Assembly (NCBI RefSeq): GCF_014192055.1
Contig: NZ_JACHXM010000008.1
Location: 106,277 to 170,276, forward strand
Direction: 5' to 3'
DNA: 64,000 nucleotides
From: Halomonas organivorans
Lineage (GTDB): Bacteria > Pseudomonadota > Gammaproteobacteria > Pseudomonadales > Halomonadaceae
The notes under the pieces are model-generated. The model was not told the DNA's origin. It ran no database searches and worked only from the letters and a program-made list of their open reading frames with translations. Both the position numbers and the translations under genes were made by a program. This document shows, in pieces, positions 35,724 through 44,342 of this stretch. Numbering within the stretch: position 1 is the stretch's first letter; every line of letters starts with the position of its first letter.

Positions 35724-36932
35724 AGCATTGTCGGCCTCGACCACCTCGGCCATGCGCGGCAGCAGGTCGGGGATGGCCGCCCTGACCCGGTTCCAACTGG
35801 GAATGAAGGGGCGTTCGCCGGGGTTGTCGAGGAACACGCCGCCGGCCTCGAGCAGGTTGGTGGCGAACAGCTCCACGGCACGTTCCTCGCTGTGGCGATC
35901 CAGGCTCAGGCCATTCATCCGCGCGTCGTGATCGTAGGCCTCTATCAGGTCCAGCGCCATGCGATAGTAGGTGGCCTTGAGGGTGCGGAATCCCTCGGCG
36001 CTGAAGGTCACGCCCTGGGTCGCCAGCTTGCGATAGAGGGCCTTGGCGATGTCCAGGCTCATGCGATTGAGCCCCCCGGAGGCATCCTCCGCGGAGACCG
36101 GCTGATGCTTGTGATCGTAGGCATCGGCGAGATCCACCTGGCACAGTCGCCGGGTGGAGTAGTTGCGATGCACCTCGGAGAGCACGCCGATCTCCAGCCC
36201 CCAATCGGCGGGAATACGAATCCCGTCGAGCACCTCGGTGCGCATGGCGAACTCGCCGGACAGCGGATAGCGATAGCAGTCCAGGTACTCGAGGTAGGGC
36301 AAGGGACCGAACATCTGCTTGAGCGCGCGCAGCAGCGGCGTGACCATCAACCGCGAGACCCGACCGTTGAGGCGCCCTTCGGCGATTCGCGGGTAGTAAC
36401 CCTTGCAGAACTCGTAGTTGAAGTAAGGATGCGCCACCGGATAGAACAGCCGCGCCAGCATGCCGCGATCATAGGTGAGGATGTCACAGTCGTGCAGCGC
36501 CACCACCTCACTGCACCCGGACGCCTGCACGTAGCCGGCGCAGTACCAGACATTGCGCCCCTTGCCCGGCTGCTGCGGCGCCAGCCCCTGCTCCTCGAGC
36601 TCGGCATCCAGGGCACATAGCCCCGGGCCATCGTTCCACAGGATGCGATGACGCTGGGGCAGCCGTGCGAAGAACTCGCGGGCCTTGTCGAACTGCGCCC
36701 GATCGGCCCGGTCGAGACCGATGACCACCTCCGAGAGATAGGGCACTCGCGCCAACTCGTCGACGATGTGAGCCAACGCCGGCCCCTCCAGTTCGGAGAA
36801 CAGCGACGGCAGGATCAGGCTCATCGGGCGCTGCTTCGAGAAGCCGACCAGGTCCTCCTCGAGCGCCTCGAGCGGCCGGCGCGTGAGGTTGTGGAAATCG
36901 GTGATGATGCCGTTCTGATGAAAATCGCTCAT
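35715..36932 (-). CDS. gpgS: Glucosyl-3-phosphoglycerate synthase
   Basis: 405 residues, GT81-type length. The GT-A nucleotide-sugar motif is HDCDILTYDRG. Supporting blocks are MSLILPSLFSELEG, VVIGLDRAD, YPLSGEFAMRTEVLDGIRIP and DWGLEIGVLSEV. The enzyme condenses an NDP-glucose with 3-phosphoglycerate to glucosyl-3-phosphoglycerate. Its start overlaps the stop of the phosphatase gene by ATGA, so the synthase is translated from the same message right after gpgP. It converges with the GH13 phosphorylase gene. Confidence 0.9.
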   Translation of the reverse strand: MSDFHQNGIITDFHNLTRRPLEALEEDLVGFSKQRPMSLILPSLFSELEGPALAHIVDELARVPYLSEVVIGLDRADRAQFDKAREFFARLPQRHRILWNDGPGLCALDAELEEQGLAPQQPGKGRNVWYCAGYVQASGCSEVVALHDCDILTYDRGMLARLFYPVAHPYFNYEFCKGYYPRIAEGRLNGRVSRLMVTPLLRALKQMFGPLPYLEYLDCYRYPLSGEFAMRTEVLDGIRIPADWGLEIGVLSEVHRNYSTRRLCQVDLADAYDHKHQPVSAEDASGGLNRMSLDIAKALYRKLATQGVTFSAEGFRTLKATYYRMALDLIEAYDHDARMNGLSLDRHSEERAVELFATNLLEAGGVFLDNPGERPFIPSWNRVRAAIPDLLPRMAEVVEADNAPG

Positions 36933-37837
36933 GCCGTGATCCTCTGCGCTTGCCCGTTGTCAGCCGCCGTCAGCGCCGGCCGCGGCCGGCGCTCGCCTCG
37001 CCCCCACCAGTGATCGACTCCTTCCGCCCAGCCGGCGGGCCCGGTGGCGCGACTGCGATAGAGCCGGGACTGACGGGGGGCTACTTCCAGGCCATGGCAG
37101 CCGCGGATCACCACGGCCCGATCCACCGCCTCGAGCATGGCGATATCGTTGGGGCCATCGCCCAGTGCCAGCGTCTGCGGGTGCACCCCGCGCAACGCGG
37201 TATAGCGCTCGGTCAACCAGGTCACCGCCTTCCCCTTGTCCGACTCGCCGGTGACGTGCCAGAAACGTCCCCCGCGTACCAGGTGCAGGCCATCGCCGGC
37301 GAGCCCCTCGCGAAAGGCGTCCAACCGCGCCTCGCTGTCTTCCCAGATCAGCGGCTCGCTGCCCTCGCGCATCCGAGCCAGACGCGCCTCGCCCTCGGCA
37401 AGGCCGGTAACGGCCACCAGATCATCGAGCCCCATCTCGCCCATCGGCGTGAAATGCGCGCCCAGTCGTGCACGCCACACCGCGAGTCGTTGACGAATGA
37501 AGCCGATGTCGACGCCCAGGGTGCGAATCACCAGTCCATCGGGGCCAGGCGTGCGTTCCAGCCGGGCATGGCACCAGGCAGCGGGCAGCCCCACCACCGC
37601 ACCGTTCTCGGCCACGAAAGGGCTCTCGGTGAGGTTCAGGTCCTGGCGCAGGGCCAGCAGTTCGCTGCGGGTCTTGCTGGTCACCGGAATCACCGGCACG
37701 CCGTCGTCGCGCAGCTGTGCAAGCCGCCCGGCGGCCGGCGACCAGTCATAGCTGCGATGATCGAGCAGCGAACCATCCAGGTCGGTGAACAGCAGCCGCG
37801 GACCGACGGCTGGGGGGCAGGTAGAAGCGGAAGACAT
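36929..37837 (-). CDS. gpgP: HAD-family glucosyl-/mannosyl-3-phosphoglycerate phosphatase
   Basis: 302 residues. HAD motif I is FTDLDGSLLDH with Asp19 and Asp21, motif II VTSKTRSEL, motif IV ALGDGPNDIAML. FVAENGAVVGLP and the MPGP-type cap are present. Mannosyl-3-phosphoglycerate phosphatases of this family also act on the glucosyl compound; the GpgS partner implies that here. It removes phosphate to give glucosylglycerate, a compatible solute. GAGG is 7 bases before ATG 37837. It heads a gpgP-gpgS operon, with a sigma-54-like promoter 38 bp upstream. Confidence 0.88.
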   Translation of the reverse strand: MSSASTCPPAVGPRLLFTDLDGSLLDHRSYDWSPAAGRLAQLRDDGVPVIPVTSKTRSELLALRQDLNLTESPFVAENGAVVGLPAAWCHARLERTPGPDGLVIRTLGVDIGFIRQRLAVWRARLGAHFTPMGEMGLDDLVAVTGLAEGEARLARMREGSEPLIWEDSEARLDAFREGLAGDGLHLVRGGRFWHVTGESDKGKAVTWLTERYTALRGVHPQTLALGDGPNDIAMLEAVDRAVVIRGCHGLEVAPRQSRLYRSRATGPAGWAEGVDHWWGRGERRPRPALTAADNGQAQRITA

Positions 37838-37874
37838 GGAAGCACCTCGTGTTACCCGGATTCACGAAGCGCTC

Positions 37875-37891
37875 TGCATGGAACGTGCCAA
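37875..37891 (-). promoter_or_regulatory. Near-consensus sigma-54 promoter of gpgP-gpgS
   Basis: The minus strand reads TTGGCACGTTCCATGCA, against the sigma-54 consensus TTGGCACG-N4-TTGCA: a single mismatch, with the invariant GG and GC exactly 10 bases apart (37889-37888 and 37877-37876). Initiation near 37865 would leave a leader of about 28 bases with the GAGG site. A 38-bp palindrome at 37957-37994 lies about 90-130 bp upstream, the usual place for an activator site. Confidence 0.6.
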
Positions 37892-37956
37892 ATCGGCCGA
37901 AGACGGCATGGCTGCGCCCTTGCGGCAGGTCGTCAAGGTCATCTGCCACAGGCGTT

Positions 37957-37994
37957 ATGCTCCATGATGAGGCGGGCGACTCATCATGGAGCAT
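37957..37994. repeat. 14-bp inverted repeat upstream of gpgP
   Basis: ATGCTCCATGATGA (37957-37970) and TCATCATGGAGCAT (37981-37994) are perfect reverse complements separated by 10 bases. It directly abuts the next hairpin (37995-38037). It could be an activator binding site for the sigma-54-like promoter, or part of the transcription end of the outer-membrane protein gene that reads into it. Confidence 0.85.
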
Positions 37995-38037
37995 GCCCTC
38001 GCCCCAACGCGAGACGCCCCCGCCGCGGGGCGAGGGC
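37995..38037 (-). terminator. Hairpin downstream of the outer-membrane protein gene
   Basis: GCCCTCGCCCC (37995-38005) pairs with GGGGCGAGGGC (38027-38037), an 11-bp stem with a 21-base GC-rich loop, 42 bp after the stop at 38080. There is no T run. It is the likeliest transcription end for the minus-strand gene. Confidence 0.6.
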
Positions 38038-38079
38038 GTCGTCAGGTACGACGTCGCATGTCGTGTTCAGAAGTGTCGT

Positions 38080-38583
38080 TCAGAAGTGATAGGTAGCGCC
38101 CAGGCTGATGGCGTCGAAGTTATAGTTCGACTCGTCCAGGTAGCGCACGAAGTCGGCATCCATCGAGAGATTCGGCGTGAACGCATAGCTGGCGCCGCCG
38201 CCGTAGGAAACATCGCTCTCGGAGTCCTCGCTGCCGTCGAAATCGACCTCGGTGGCCCCCAGCAGGCCATAGATCTTGAAGCGTTGGGTGATCGGCAGCA
38301 TGCCCTTGGCATAGCCGCCGGCCAGGTAATTCAGGTCCACCGGTCCGTCAGAGCCGCCGGTGCCCACATGCCCCTCAAGGGCGAAGTAGTCGTTGAAGGC
38401 CAAGCCGGCCCGCAGACGCAGGCCGGTACTGTCGAAGCTCCCCCTGCCATCCGGGTCCAGCTCCCAGAACAGCGCATCTCCGCCAAGGTAGAAGCTCGGC
38501 TGATAGCTCATGGGACTCTGGGCCTGGGCGGCGGTGACCGCGATCAGGCATGACGCGGCGACGGGAATCACGAAGGTCTTCAT
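38080..38583 (-). CDS. Outer-membrane beta-barrel protein (OmpA/opacity-like fold)
   Basis: 167 residues from ATG 38583, with GGAGG upstream. A signal peptide (MKTFVIPVAASCLIAVTAAQA) is cleaved near residue 21. The mature part alternates polar and hydrophobic residues in about eight strands (FYLGGDALFWEL, LRLRAGLAFNDYFALEGHVG, SYGGGASYAFTPNLSMDADFVRY) and ends with Phe (LGATYHF), the signal for insertion by the Bam machinery. The function is unknown. It resembles the 8-stranded outer membrane beta-barrel domain proteins common in gammaproteobacteria. Confidence 0.85.
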   Translation of the reverse strand: MKTFVIPVAASCLIAVTAAQAQSPMSYQPSFYLGGDALFWELDPDGRGSFDSTGLRLRAGLAFNDYFALEGHVGTGGSDGPVDLNYLAGGYAKGMLPITQRFKIYGLLGATEVDFDGSEDSESDVSYGGGASYAFTPNLSMDADFVRYLDESNYNFDAISLGATYHF

Positions 38584-38770
38584 GATGATCCTCCAGTTGG
38601 GAAACAATGTTTCCCTGCGCATCGCCTAGTCTGGTACAAACCCCACCCCTTTGCCACGGCCAGGCTCTTGACCGGCGTCATGATATCGCCGAGCGCTGCA
38701 CGCCAGCGCCACGCTAACGATGCTAGATTCGGCACGAGACCTCACGCACACGGCAGGGAACGTCCGCCAG

Positions 38771-39952
38771 ATGCTCGACCCGATCCTGGTCATCAACTGC
38801 GGTTCCTCATCGCTCAAGTACGCCCTGGTGCCCGCCGAGCCGGATGCCCCGCGCCTCTCGGGGCTCGTCGAACGACTGGGCGGCGTCGACGCCCGGCTGG
38901 TCGGTACCGATACCCGGGGAGCCACCTTCGCCGAGGCAATGCCAGGCGCCGATCATCGGCAGGCCCTGGCCACCGTGCTGACGCGACTCGAGGGGGCAGC
39001 GCCGCTCGCGGTAGGCCATCGCGTCGTCCACGGCGGCGAGCGCTTCGTCGCCGCCACCCGGCTGGACGATGGCGTGCTGCGCGCCCTGGATGCCCTACGC
39101 GAACTCGCCCCGCTGCACCTGCCCGCCAACCTCGCGGGCATCGCGGCGACCCGCCGCCACTATCCCGGCCTGCCCCAGGTAGCGGTCTTCGACACCGCCT
39201 TTCACCGCACCCTGCCGCCGCGGGCCTATCGCTATGCCCTCCCCGAGTCGCTCTATCGCCGACACGGCATCCGCCGCTACGGCTTCCATGGCAGCAACCA
39301 CGCCCATGTCAGCCGGCGCCTGGCGACGCTCAGCGGCACAGGCAACGGCGGCTGGCTGATCGCCCACCTGGGCAACGGTTGCTCGGCCTGTGCCGTCTGG
39401 CAGGGCGAAAGCGTCGATACCAGCATGGGGCTCACGCCCCTGGAGGGCCTGGTAATGGGCACCCGCAGCGGCGATGTCGATCCCGGGCTGCATTCGCACC
39501 TGGCCCGCCGCCTGGGCTGGTCGCTGGCGCGCATCGATCGCCTGCTCTATCACGAGAGCGGCCTGCTGGGCCTCTCGGGACTGTCCCACGACATGCGACG
39601 CCTGGAGCAGGCCGCCGCCGAGCATCACGAGGGCGCCCGCCTGGCCATCGAAGTATTCTGCTACCGTGTGGCCAAGGCCCTGGCCGCGCTTTCCTGTGCC
39701 CTGCCCCGCCTCGATGGCATCGCCTTCACCGGTGGCATCGGCGAGCATGCCGCCGCCGTGCGCGCCTCGGTCATCGCCCAGCTGCCTCATTTCGGCGCGC
39801 GCCTGGACGCCGCGGCCAACGCCGGCACCGTTGGCGGCCGCGGGGGTCGCATCGATGCCGGGCGGGGGCCCGAGCTGTGGGTGATCCCCGCCGACGAGGA
39901 GGCGCAGATCGCCGCCGAGACCCGGCGCCTGCTGGAGACCAGCCAGCCATGA
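38771..39952 (+). CDS. ackA: Acetate kinase
   Basis: 393 residues from ATG 38771. It interconverts acetyl phosphate and acetate with ATP/ADP. Family motifs are [13 protein letters not shown] at the N terminus, [48 protein letters not shown] and [10 protein letters not shown]. The ribosome site is weak, and an upstream ATG at 38720 in frame is possible but would add 17 residues unlike the family. Its stop overlaps the pta start by ATGA. Confidence 0.95.
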   Translation: MLDPILVINCGSSSLKYALVPAEPDAPRLSGLVERLGGVDARLVGTDTRGATFAEAMPGADHRQALATVLTRLEGAAPLAVGHRVVHGGERFVAATRLDDGVLRALDALRELAPLHLPANLAGIAATRRHYPGLPQVAVFDTAFHRTLPPRAYRYALPESLYRRHGIRRYGFHGSNHAHVSRRLATLSGTGNGGWLIAHLGNGCSACAVWQGESVDTSMGLTPLEGLVMGTRSGDVDPGLHSHLARRLGWSLARIDRLLYHESGLLGLSGLSHDMRRLEQAAAEHHEGARLAIEVFCYRVAKALAALSCALPRLDGIAFTGGIGEHAAAVRASVIAQLPHFGARLDAAANAGTVGGRGGRIDAGRGPELWVIPADEEAQIAAETRRLLETSQP

Positions 39953-42162
39953 ACGATATCCGCACCCTCCTGCTGGTGCCCACCGACGCCGGCGTGGGCC
40001 TGACCTCGGCCAGCCTGGGGCTCGTCCGGGCGCTGGACAGCCTCGGCGTGCGCACCGCCTTCCTCAAGCCCTTCCGCCAGGACATGTCGGGCGACGACGC
40101 ATCGCCCGGCGAGCCAGGGCTGGACCGCTCCTCGGCGCTGCTCGCTACCCTTCAGGGCCTGTCGCCCCCCGAGCCGCTGTCGCGGATGGAGCTCGAGCGC
40201 CTGCTGCGCGAGAACCGGCTCGACGACCTGATGGAGCAGGCGGTCGCCCGCCATGCCGCCCTGGCATCTCCCGAGACCGGGGCCACCCCGGCGTTGATCC
40301 TGGTCGAAGGACTCGCCCCTGGGCCCGAGGTGGGTTACGCAGCACGGCTCAACGCCGAGCTGGCGCGCGCCCTGGACGCCGAGATACTGCTGGTCGCCGA
40401 TGGCCAACCGACAGAGGCAAAGGCGCTTGCGGAAAGGCTCGACCTGCACGCCCAGGCCATCGAGGACGAGGGCGGCCCTCGCTTGCTGGGCTGTTTGCTG
40501 ATGCGGCTGCCGGACTCGGCATTCGGCGTCGAGGCGACGGCGACCATCGAAACATCCCCCGATGAGGCGCGTGAACGGCTCGATGCCTGGCGCCGACGCC
40601 TGGCCGACTTTGCCCCCGGGCTGCCGACGCTGGTCGGCGCCGTGCCCTTCCATCCGGCACTCAGCGCCCCACGCACCCTGGATGTGGCACGCGAGCTGGG
40701 CGCCCGCCTCCTGCACTTCGGCAAGGCCGCCGACCGACGCGTCCTGGGCATCACCCTCTGCGCGCGCCGCGCCGCCCATGCGCTCAACGCCTTCGGCCCG
40801 GGCGAGTTGATCGTCGCCCCCGGCGATCGTGACGACATTCTGCTGGCCACCGCACTAGCCACCATGAACGGCGTTCCGCTGGCGGGGCTGTTACTGACCC
40901 ATGGCAACATTCCCGAGGGCCCGATCTTCGACGTCTGCCGACCGGCGCTGGAGAATGGGTTGCCCCTGCTGATAGTGGACGACGAAAGCCATGCCGCGGT
41001 CTGTCGGCTGGACCGGCTGAGCCATGACATCCCCGTCGACGACACGCCTAGAGCCGAACGCATGGCCCGCTTCGTGGCCGCCCACCTGGACCTGAACTGG
41101 CTCCGCGATACCCTGAGCCAGGGCGTGCCTCGCCACCTCTCGCCGGCGGCCTTCCGCCACCGTTTGATCACCCTTGCCCAGCAGGCACGCCGCCGCATCC
41201 TGCTACCCGAGGGTGATGAGCCCCGCGTGCTGGAGGCAGCGATCCGCTGTCAGCAGCGAGGCATCGCCGACTGCGTACTGCTCGGCCGACGCGATGCCAT
41301 CGCCGAGGTGGCTCGTCGGCGGGGCCTGACGCTGCCCGACTCGCTGAACATCCTCGATCCCGACAGCGTACGTCTGCGCCTGGTCAAGCCCATGGTGGCC
41401 CGTCGGCGCGGCCGGCTCGACGCCCCGACCGCCGAGGCCCAGCTTCACGACAACGTGGTGCTGGGGACCATGCTGCTCGCCGAGGGCCGAGTGGACGGCC
41501 TGGTGGCGGGGGCCACCCACACCACGGCCAACACCCTGCGTCCCGCCTTCCAACTGATCGGCACCGCTCCCGGGTATCGACGCGTCTCCTCGATCTTCTT
41601 CATGCTGCTGCCCGAGCAGGTGGTGGTCTACGGCGACTGCGCCGTCAACACGACCCCGGACGCCGCCACGCTGGCCGATATCGCCCTGCAGAGCGCCCGC
41701 TCTGCCGCCGCGTTCGGCATCGAGCCAAGGGTGGCCATGCTCAGCTACTCCACCGGAGAGTCCGGACGCGGCACCGATGTCGACCGAGTGCGCGAGGCCA
41801 CCCGGCTGGCCAGAGAGCGCGATCCAGGGCTGATCATCGACGGCCCGCTGCAGTACGACGCCGCGGCCATCGAAAGCGTCGCTCGCCAGAAGGCACCGGA
41901 CTCGCCGGTGGCCGGTCGTGCCACGGTGTTCGTGTTCCCCGACCTCGACACCGGCAACACCACCTACAAGGCCGTCCAGCGCAGCGCCCACGTGCTCAGC
42001 GTCGGCCCGATGCTGCAAGGGCTGGCCAAACCGGTGAACGACCTCTCCCGGGGCGCCGAAGTCGACGACATCGTCTACACCATCGCCCTGACCGCCATCC
42101 AGGCGGGCCAGGGCAAGGGAATCGCGACGGCGGCGGGAATGAACGACGAACGCGGTGCCTAG
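39949..42162 (+). CDS. pta: Phosphate acetyltransferase (long form)
   Basis: 737 residues, the long Pta with an N-terminal dethiobiotin-synthase-like P-loop-type region (residues 1 to about 190), a DRTGG domain (about 210-330) and the catalytic PTA_PTB domain from about 410 ([51 protein letters not shown]). It converts acetyl phosphate and CoA to acetyl-CoA. It is coupled to ackA by an ATGA overlap. Its TAG stop interlocks with the thiG stop on the other strand through the palindrome CTAG (42159-42162). Xsc at the right edge would supply acetyl phosphate. Confidence 0.95.
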   Translation: MNDIRTLLLVPTDAGVGLTSASLGLVRALDSLGVRTAFLKPFRQDMSGDDASPGEPGLDRSSALLATLQGLSPPEPLSRMELERLLRENRLDDLMEQAVARHAALASPETGATPALILVEGLAPGPEVGYAARLNAELARALDAEILLVADGQPTEAKALAERLDLHAQAIEDEGGPRLLGCLLMRLPDSAFGVEATATIETSPDEARERLDAWRRRLADFAPGLPTLVGAVPFHPALSAPRTLDVARELGARLLHFGKAADRRVLGITLCARRAAHALNAFGPGELIVAPGDRDDILLATALATMNGVPLAGLLLTHGNIPEGPIFDVCRPALENGLPLLIVDDESHAAVCRLDRLSHDIPVDDTPRAERMARFVAAHLDLNWLRDTLSQGVPRHLSPAAFRHRLITLAQQARRRILLPEGDEPRVLEAAIRCQQRGIADCVLLGRRDAIAEVARRRGLTLPDSLNILDPDSVRLRLVKPMVARRRGRLDAPTAEAQLHDNVVLGTMLLAEGRVDGLVAGATHTTANTLRPAFQLIGTAPGYRRVSSIFFMLLPEQVVVYGDCAVNTTPDAATLADIALQSARSAAAFGIEPRVAMLSYSTGESGRGTDVDRVREATRLARERDPGLIIDGPLQYDAAAIESVARQKAPDSPVAGRATVFVFPDLDTGNTTYKAVQRSAHVLSVGPMLQGLAKPVNDLSRGAEVDDIVYTIALTAIQAGQGKGIATAAGMNDERGA

Positions 42163-42956
42163 GCCTCGCCTGCGATGCGCCCGGTCAAGGGAGACGAGGC
42201 CTCGGCCCGATCGCGACGCGGCATACGGCCGGCCAGATAGGCTCCGCGACCGCCCTCGACGGCCGCCTTCATGGCCCGGGCCATGGCCACCGGGTCACGG
42301 GCGTGGGCGATGGCCGAGTTCATCAGCACGGCGTCGCAGCCCAGCTCCATGGCGAAAGCCGCCTCGGATGCCGTGCCGATCCCGGCATCGATCAGTACCG
42401 GTACTGAGGCCCGCTCGATGATCAACCGGATGTTGTGGGGATTCTGGATCCCGCAGCCCGAACCGATCAGCGAGCCCAGCGGCATGATGGCGCAGCAACC
42501 CAGGGCTTCGAGTTCACGGGCCACGATGGGATCGTCGCTGGTGTAGGCCATGACGTCGAAACCGTCGGCGATCAAAGCCTCGGCGGCTTTGAGGGTCTCG
42601 ACCACGTTGGGATACAGCGTAGTCTCGTCCCCCAGCACCTCGAGCTTGACCAGACGATGGCCATCCAGCAGTTCCCGCGCCAGGCGACAGGTGCGCACGG
42701 CGGCGCGGGCGTCGTAGCAGCCAGCGGTATTGGGCAGCAGGGTATAGCGCGACGGCGGTACCACCTCCAGCAGGGGCGGCTCGTCGTTGCCCTGCCCCAG
42801 GTCGGTGCGGCGCACCGCGAAAGTCACCATCTGCGTACCGCTGGCATCGAGGGCCTCTGCCGTCTGTTCGGCGTCGCGATACTTGCCGGTGCCGACCAGC
42901 AGGCGCGAGGTAAACTCGCGACCGGCGATGCGCAGCGGTTGATCTTGCTCGGCCAT
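42159..42956 (-). CDS. thiG: Thiazole synthase
   Basis: 265 residues from ATG 42956. ThiG forms the thiamine thiazole phosphate from deoxyxylulose phosphate, dehydroglycine and ThiS thiocarboxylate. Schiff-base Lys104 lies in [10 protein letters not shown], and [23 protein letters not shown] and [11 protein letters not shown] are typical. thiS is not adjacent and no TPP riboswitch is found in the 87 bp upstream, unlike tenA and thiC. Its stop overlaps that of pta. Confidence 0.95.
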   Translation of the reverse strand: MAEQDQPLRIAGREFTSRLLVGTGKYRDAEQTAEALDASGTQMVTFAVRRTDLGQGNDEPPLLEVVPPSRYTLLPNTAGCYDARAAVRTCRLARELLDGHRLVKLEVLGDETTLYPNVVETLKAAEALIADGFDVMAYTSDDPIVARELEALGCCAIMPLGSLIGSGCGIQNPHNIRLIIERASVPVLIDAGIGTASEAAFAMELGCDAVLMNSAIAHARDPVAMARAMKAAVEGGRGAYLAGRMPRRDRAEASSPLTGRIAGEA

Positions 42957-43043
42957 CCGCAATCTCCTCATTGAACGTGGGTCAGACGTCTCCACCCTCT
43001 TTCGGGCTCGGTCGTGCCGCGCCGTCGAGACGAAGGCCAATCC

Positions 43044-44111
43044 TCACAGGCTCGCCAGGCCGAAGTGAATGAAGGCCAGCACCAGCAGCAGCAGGAAGAC
43101 GGTCTCGGCCACCATCAGGATCACCGGCTTCCAGCCCACCACGGCCAGCTTCTGGAAGGAGGTCTTGATGCCCAGTGCGGCAATCGCCGTGACCAGGCAC
43201 CAGCGCGACATGGCGGTAAAGCCTTCGGTCACCATCGGCGGTATCCAACCGAGGCTGTTGACGATCACCAGAGCGACGAAGGCGACCAGGAAGCCCGGCA
43301 GCATCGGCACCTTGCCGCCACCCTCTTCGCGGCGATTGCGCCGGAACAGGAACATGAAGACCATCACCGCCGGCACGAGCATGGCCACCCGCAGTAGCTT
43401 GACGAAGGTCGACACGTCGCCGGTGCCCTCTGAGATCATGTAGCCGGCCCCGACCACCTGTGCCACATCATGAATGGTGCCCCCGAGGAAGATCCCGGCG
43501 TCGGTGTCGTTCAATCCCAGCACGCCGACGATCAGCGGATAGGTCACCATGGCCATGGTGGACAACGTGGTCACGCCGACCACGGTCATGATGGTATTGC
43601 GCTCGTGAGTAGCGTGGCGCGGCATCACCGCCGACAGCGCCAGCGCCGCCGAGGCCCCGCAGATCGCCACCGAACCGCCGGTGAGCAGCCCCATGTCCCG
43701 ATCGAGCCCGAGCAGTCGCGCCAGCAGGGCCCCCATGGCGATGGTCAGCATGACTCCGCAGACCACGGTCAATACCGGCCCGATGCCTAGCTCGGCGACC
43801 TGCTCGATGGTAATGCGTACACCCAAAAGGGCGACCCCCAGTCGCAGCACCCGCTTCGCGGCAAATTCCACCCCGGCCAGGCAGCGACCTTCCTCGGAGA
43901 GAAAATGCAGGGTCATGCCGAACAACAGTGCATAAAGCAGCGTCGGCCCGCCGTAATGATCGGCGATAAAAGTCGTCGCAAGGGCGATGGTAATGCAGAT
44001 CATCAAGCCCGGCATGATGCGCTGACATAGCGCCAGGAGGCCGGGCAAGGAGCGCTGGTCGTGCTCTGCCGTCGACAGGTCAGTGGTACCGTCGGTATCT
44101 CGATGCGTCAT
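43044..44111 (-). CDS. YeiH/UPF0324-family putative sulfate (anion) exporter
   Basis: 355 residues with about ten hydrophobic segments. Family blocks are LYALLFGMTLHFL, VLRLGVALLGVRI, GGSVAICGASAALALSAV, FLGGTIHDVAQVVGAGY and the C-terminal ALGIKTSFQKLAVVGW. E. coli YeiH and relatives are annotated as putative sulfate exporters; some are tied to sulfonate degradation, where sulfite or sulfate must leave the cell. The candidate taurine genes are 18 kb away, so that link is weak. The 230 bp upstream hold only short stems (TGGCGTC/GACGCCA at 44205-44225). Confidence 0.87.
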   Translation of the reverse strand: MTHRDTDGTTDLSTAEHDQRSLPGLLALCQRIMPGLMICITIALATTFIADHYGGPTLLYALLFGMTLHFLSEEGRCLAGVEFAAKRVLRLGVALLGVRITIEQVAELGIGPVLTVVCGVMLTIAMGALLARLLGLDRDMGLLTGGSVAICGASAALALSAVMPRHATHERNTIMTVVGVTTLSTMAMVTYPLIVGVLGLNDTDAGIFLGGTIHDVAQVVGAGYMISEGTGDVSTFVKLLRVAMLVPAVMVFMFLFRRNRREEGGGKVPMLPGFLVAFVALVIVNSLGWIPPMVTEGFTAMSRWCLVTAIAALGIKTSFQKLAVVGWKPVILMVAETVFLLLLVLAFIHFGLASL

Positions 44112-44342
44112 CTCGCTACCTTGTAAACCTTGGGACGAACGTCACCTCCCGCGACGACTCTCGCCCCTGCATTGTTGGAATAGGGATCCCATCAGGGAAA
44201 CCAGTGGCGTCATTCCAGGACGCCAGGGCGATAAAGCGCCCATTGCCGGTGATACGGCCACATGGTGCATGGGCGAGGAACGGGAGGTTAGGACCAGTTA
44301 ACGACTGGACTTAAGGCCAATCCCGGTGACGCCGCTGGGAAG

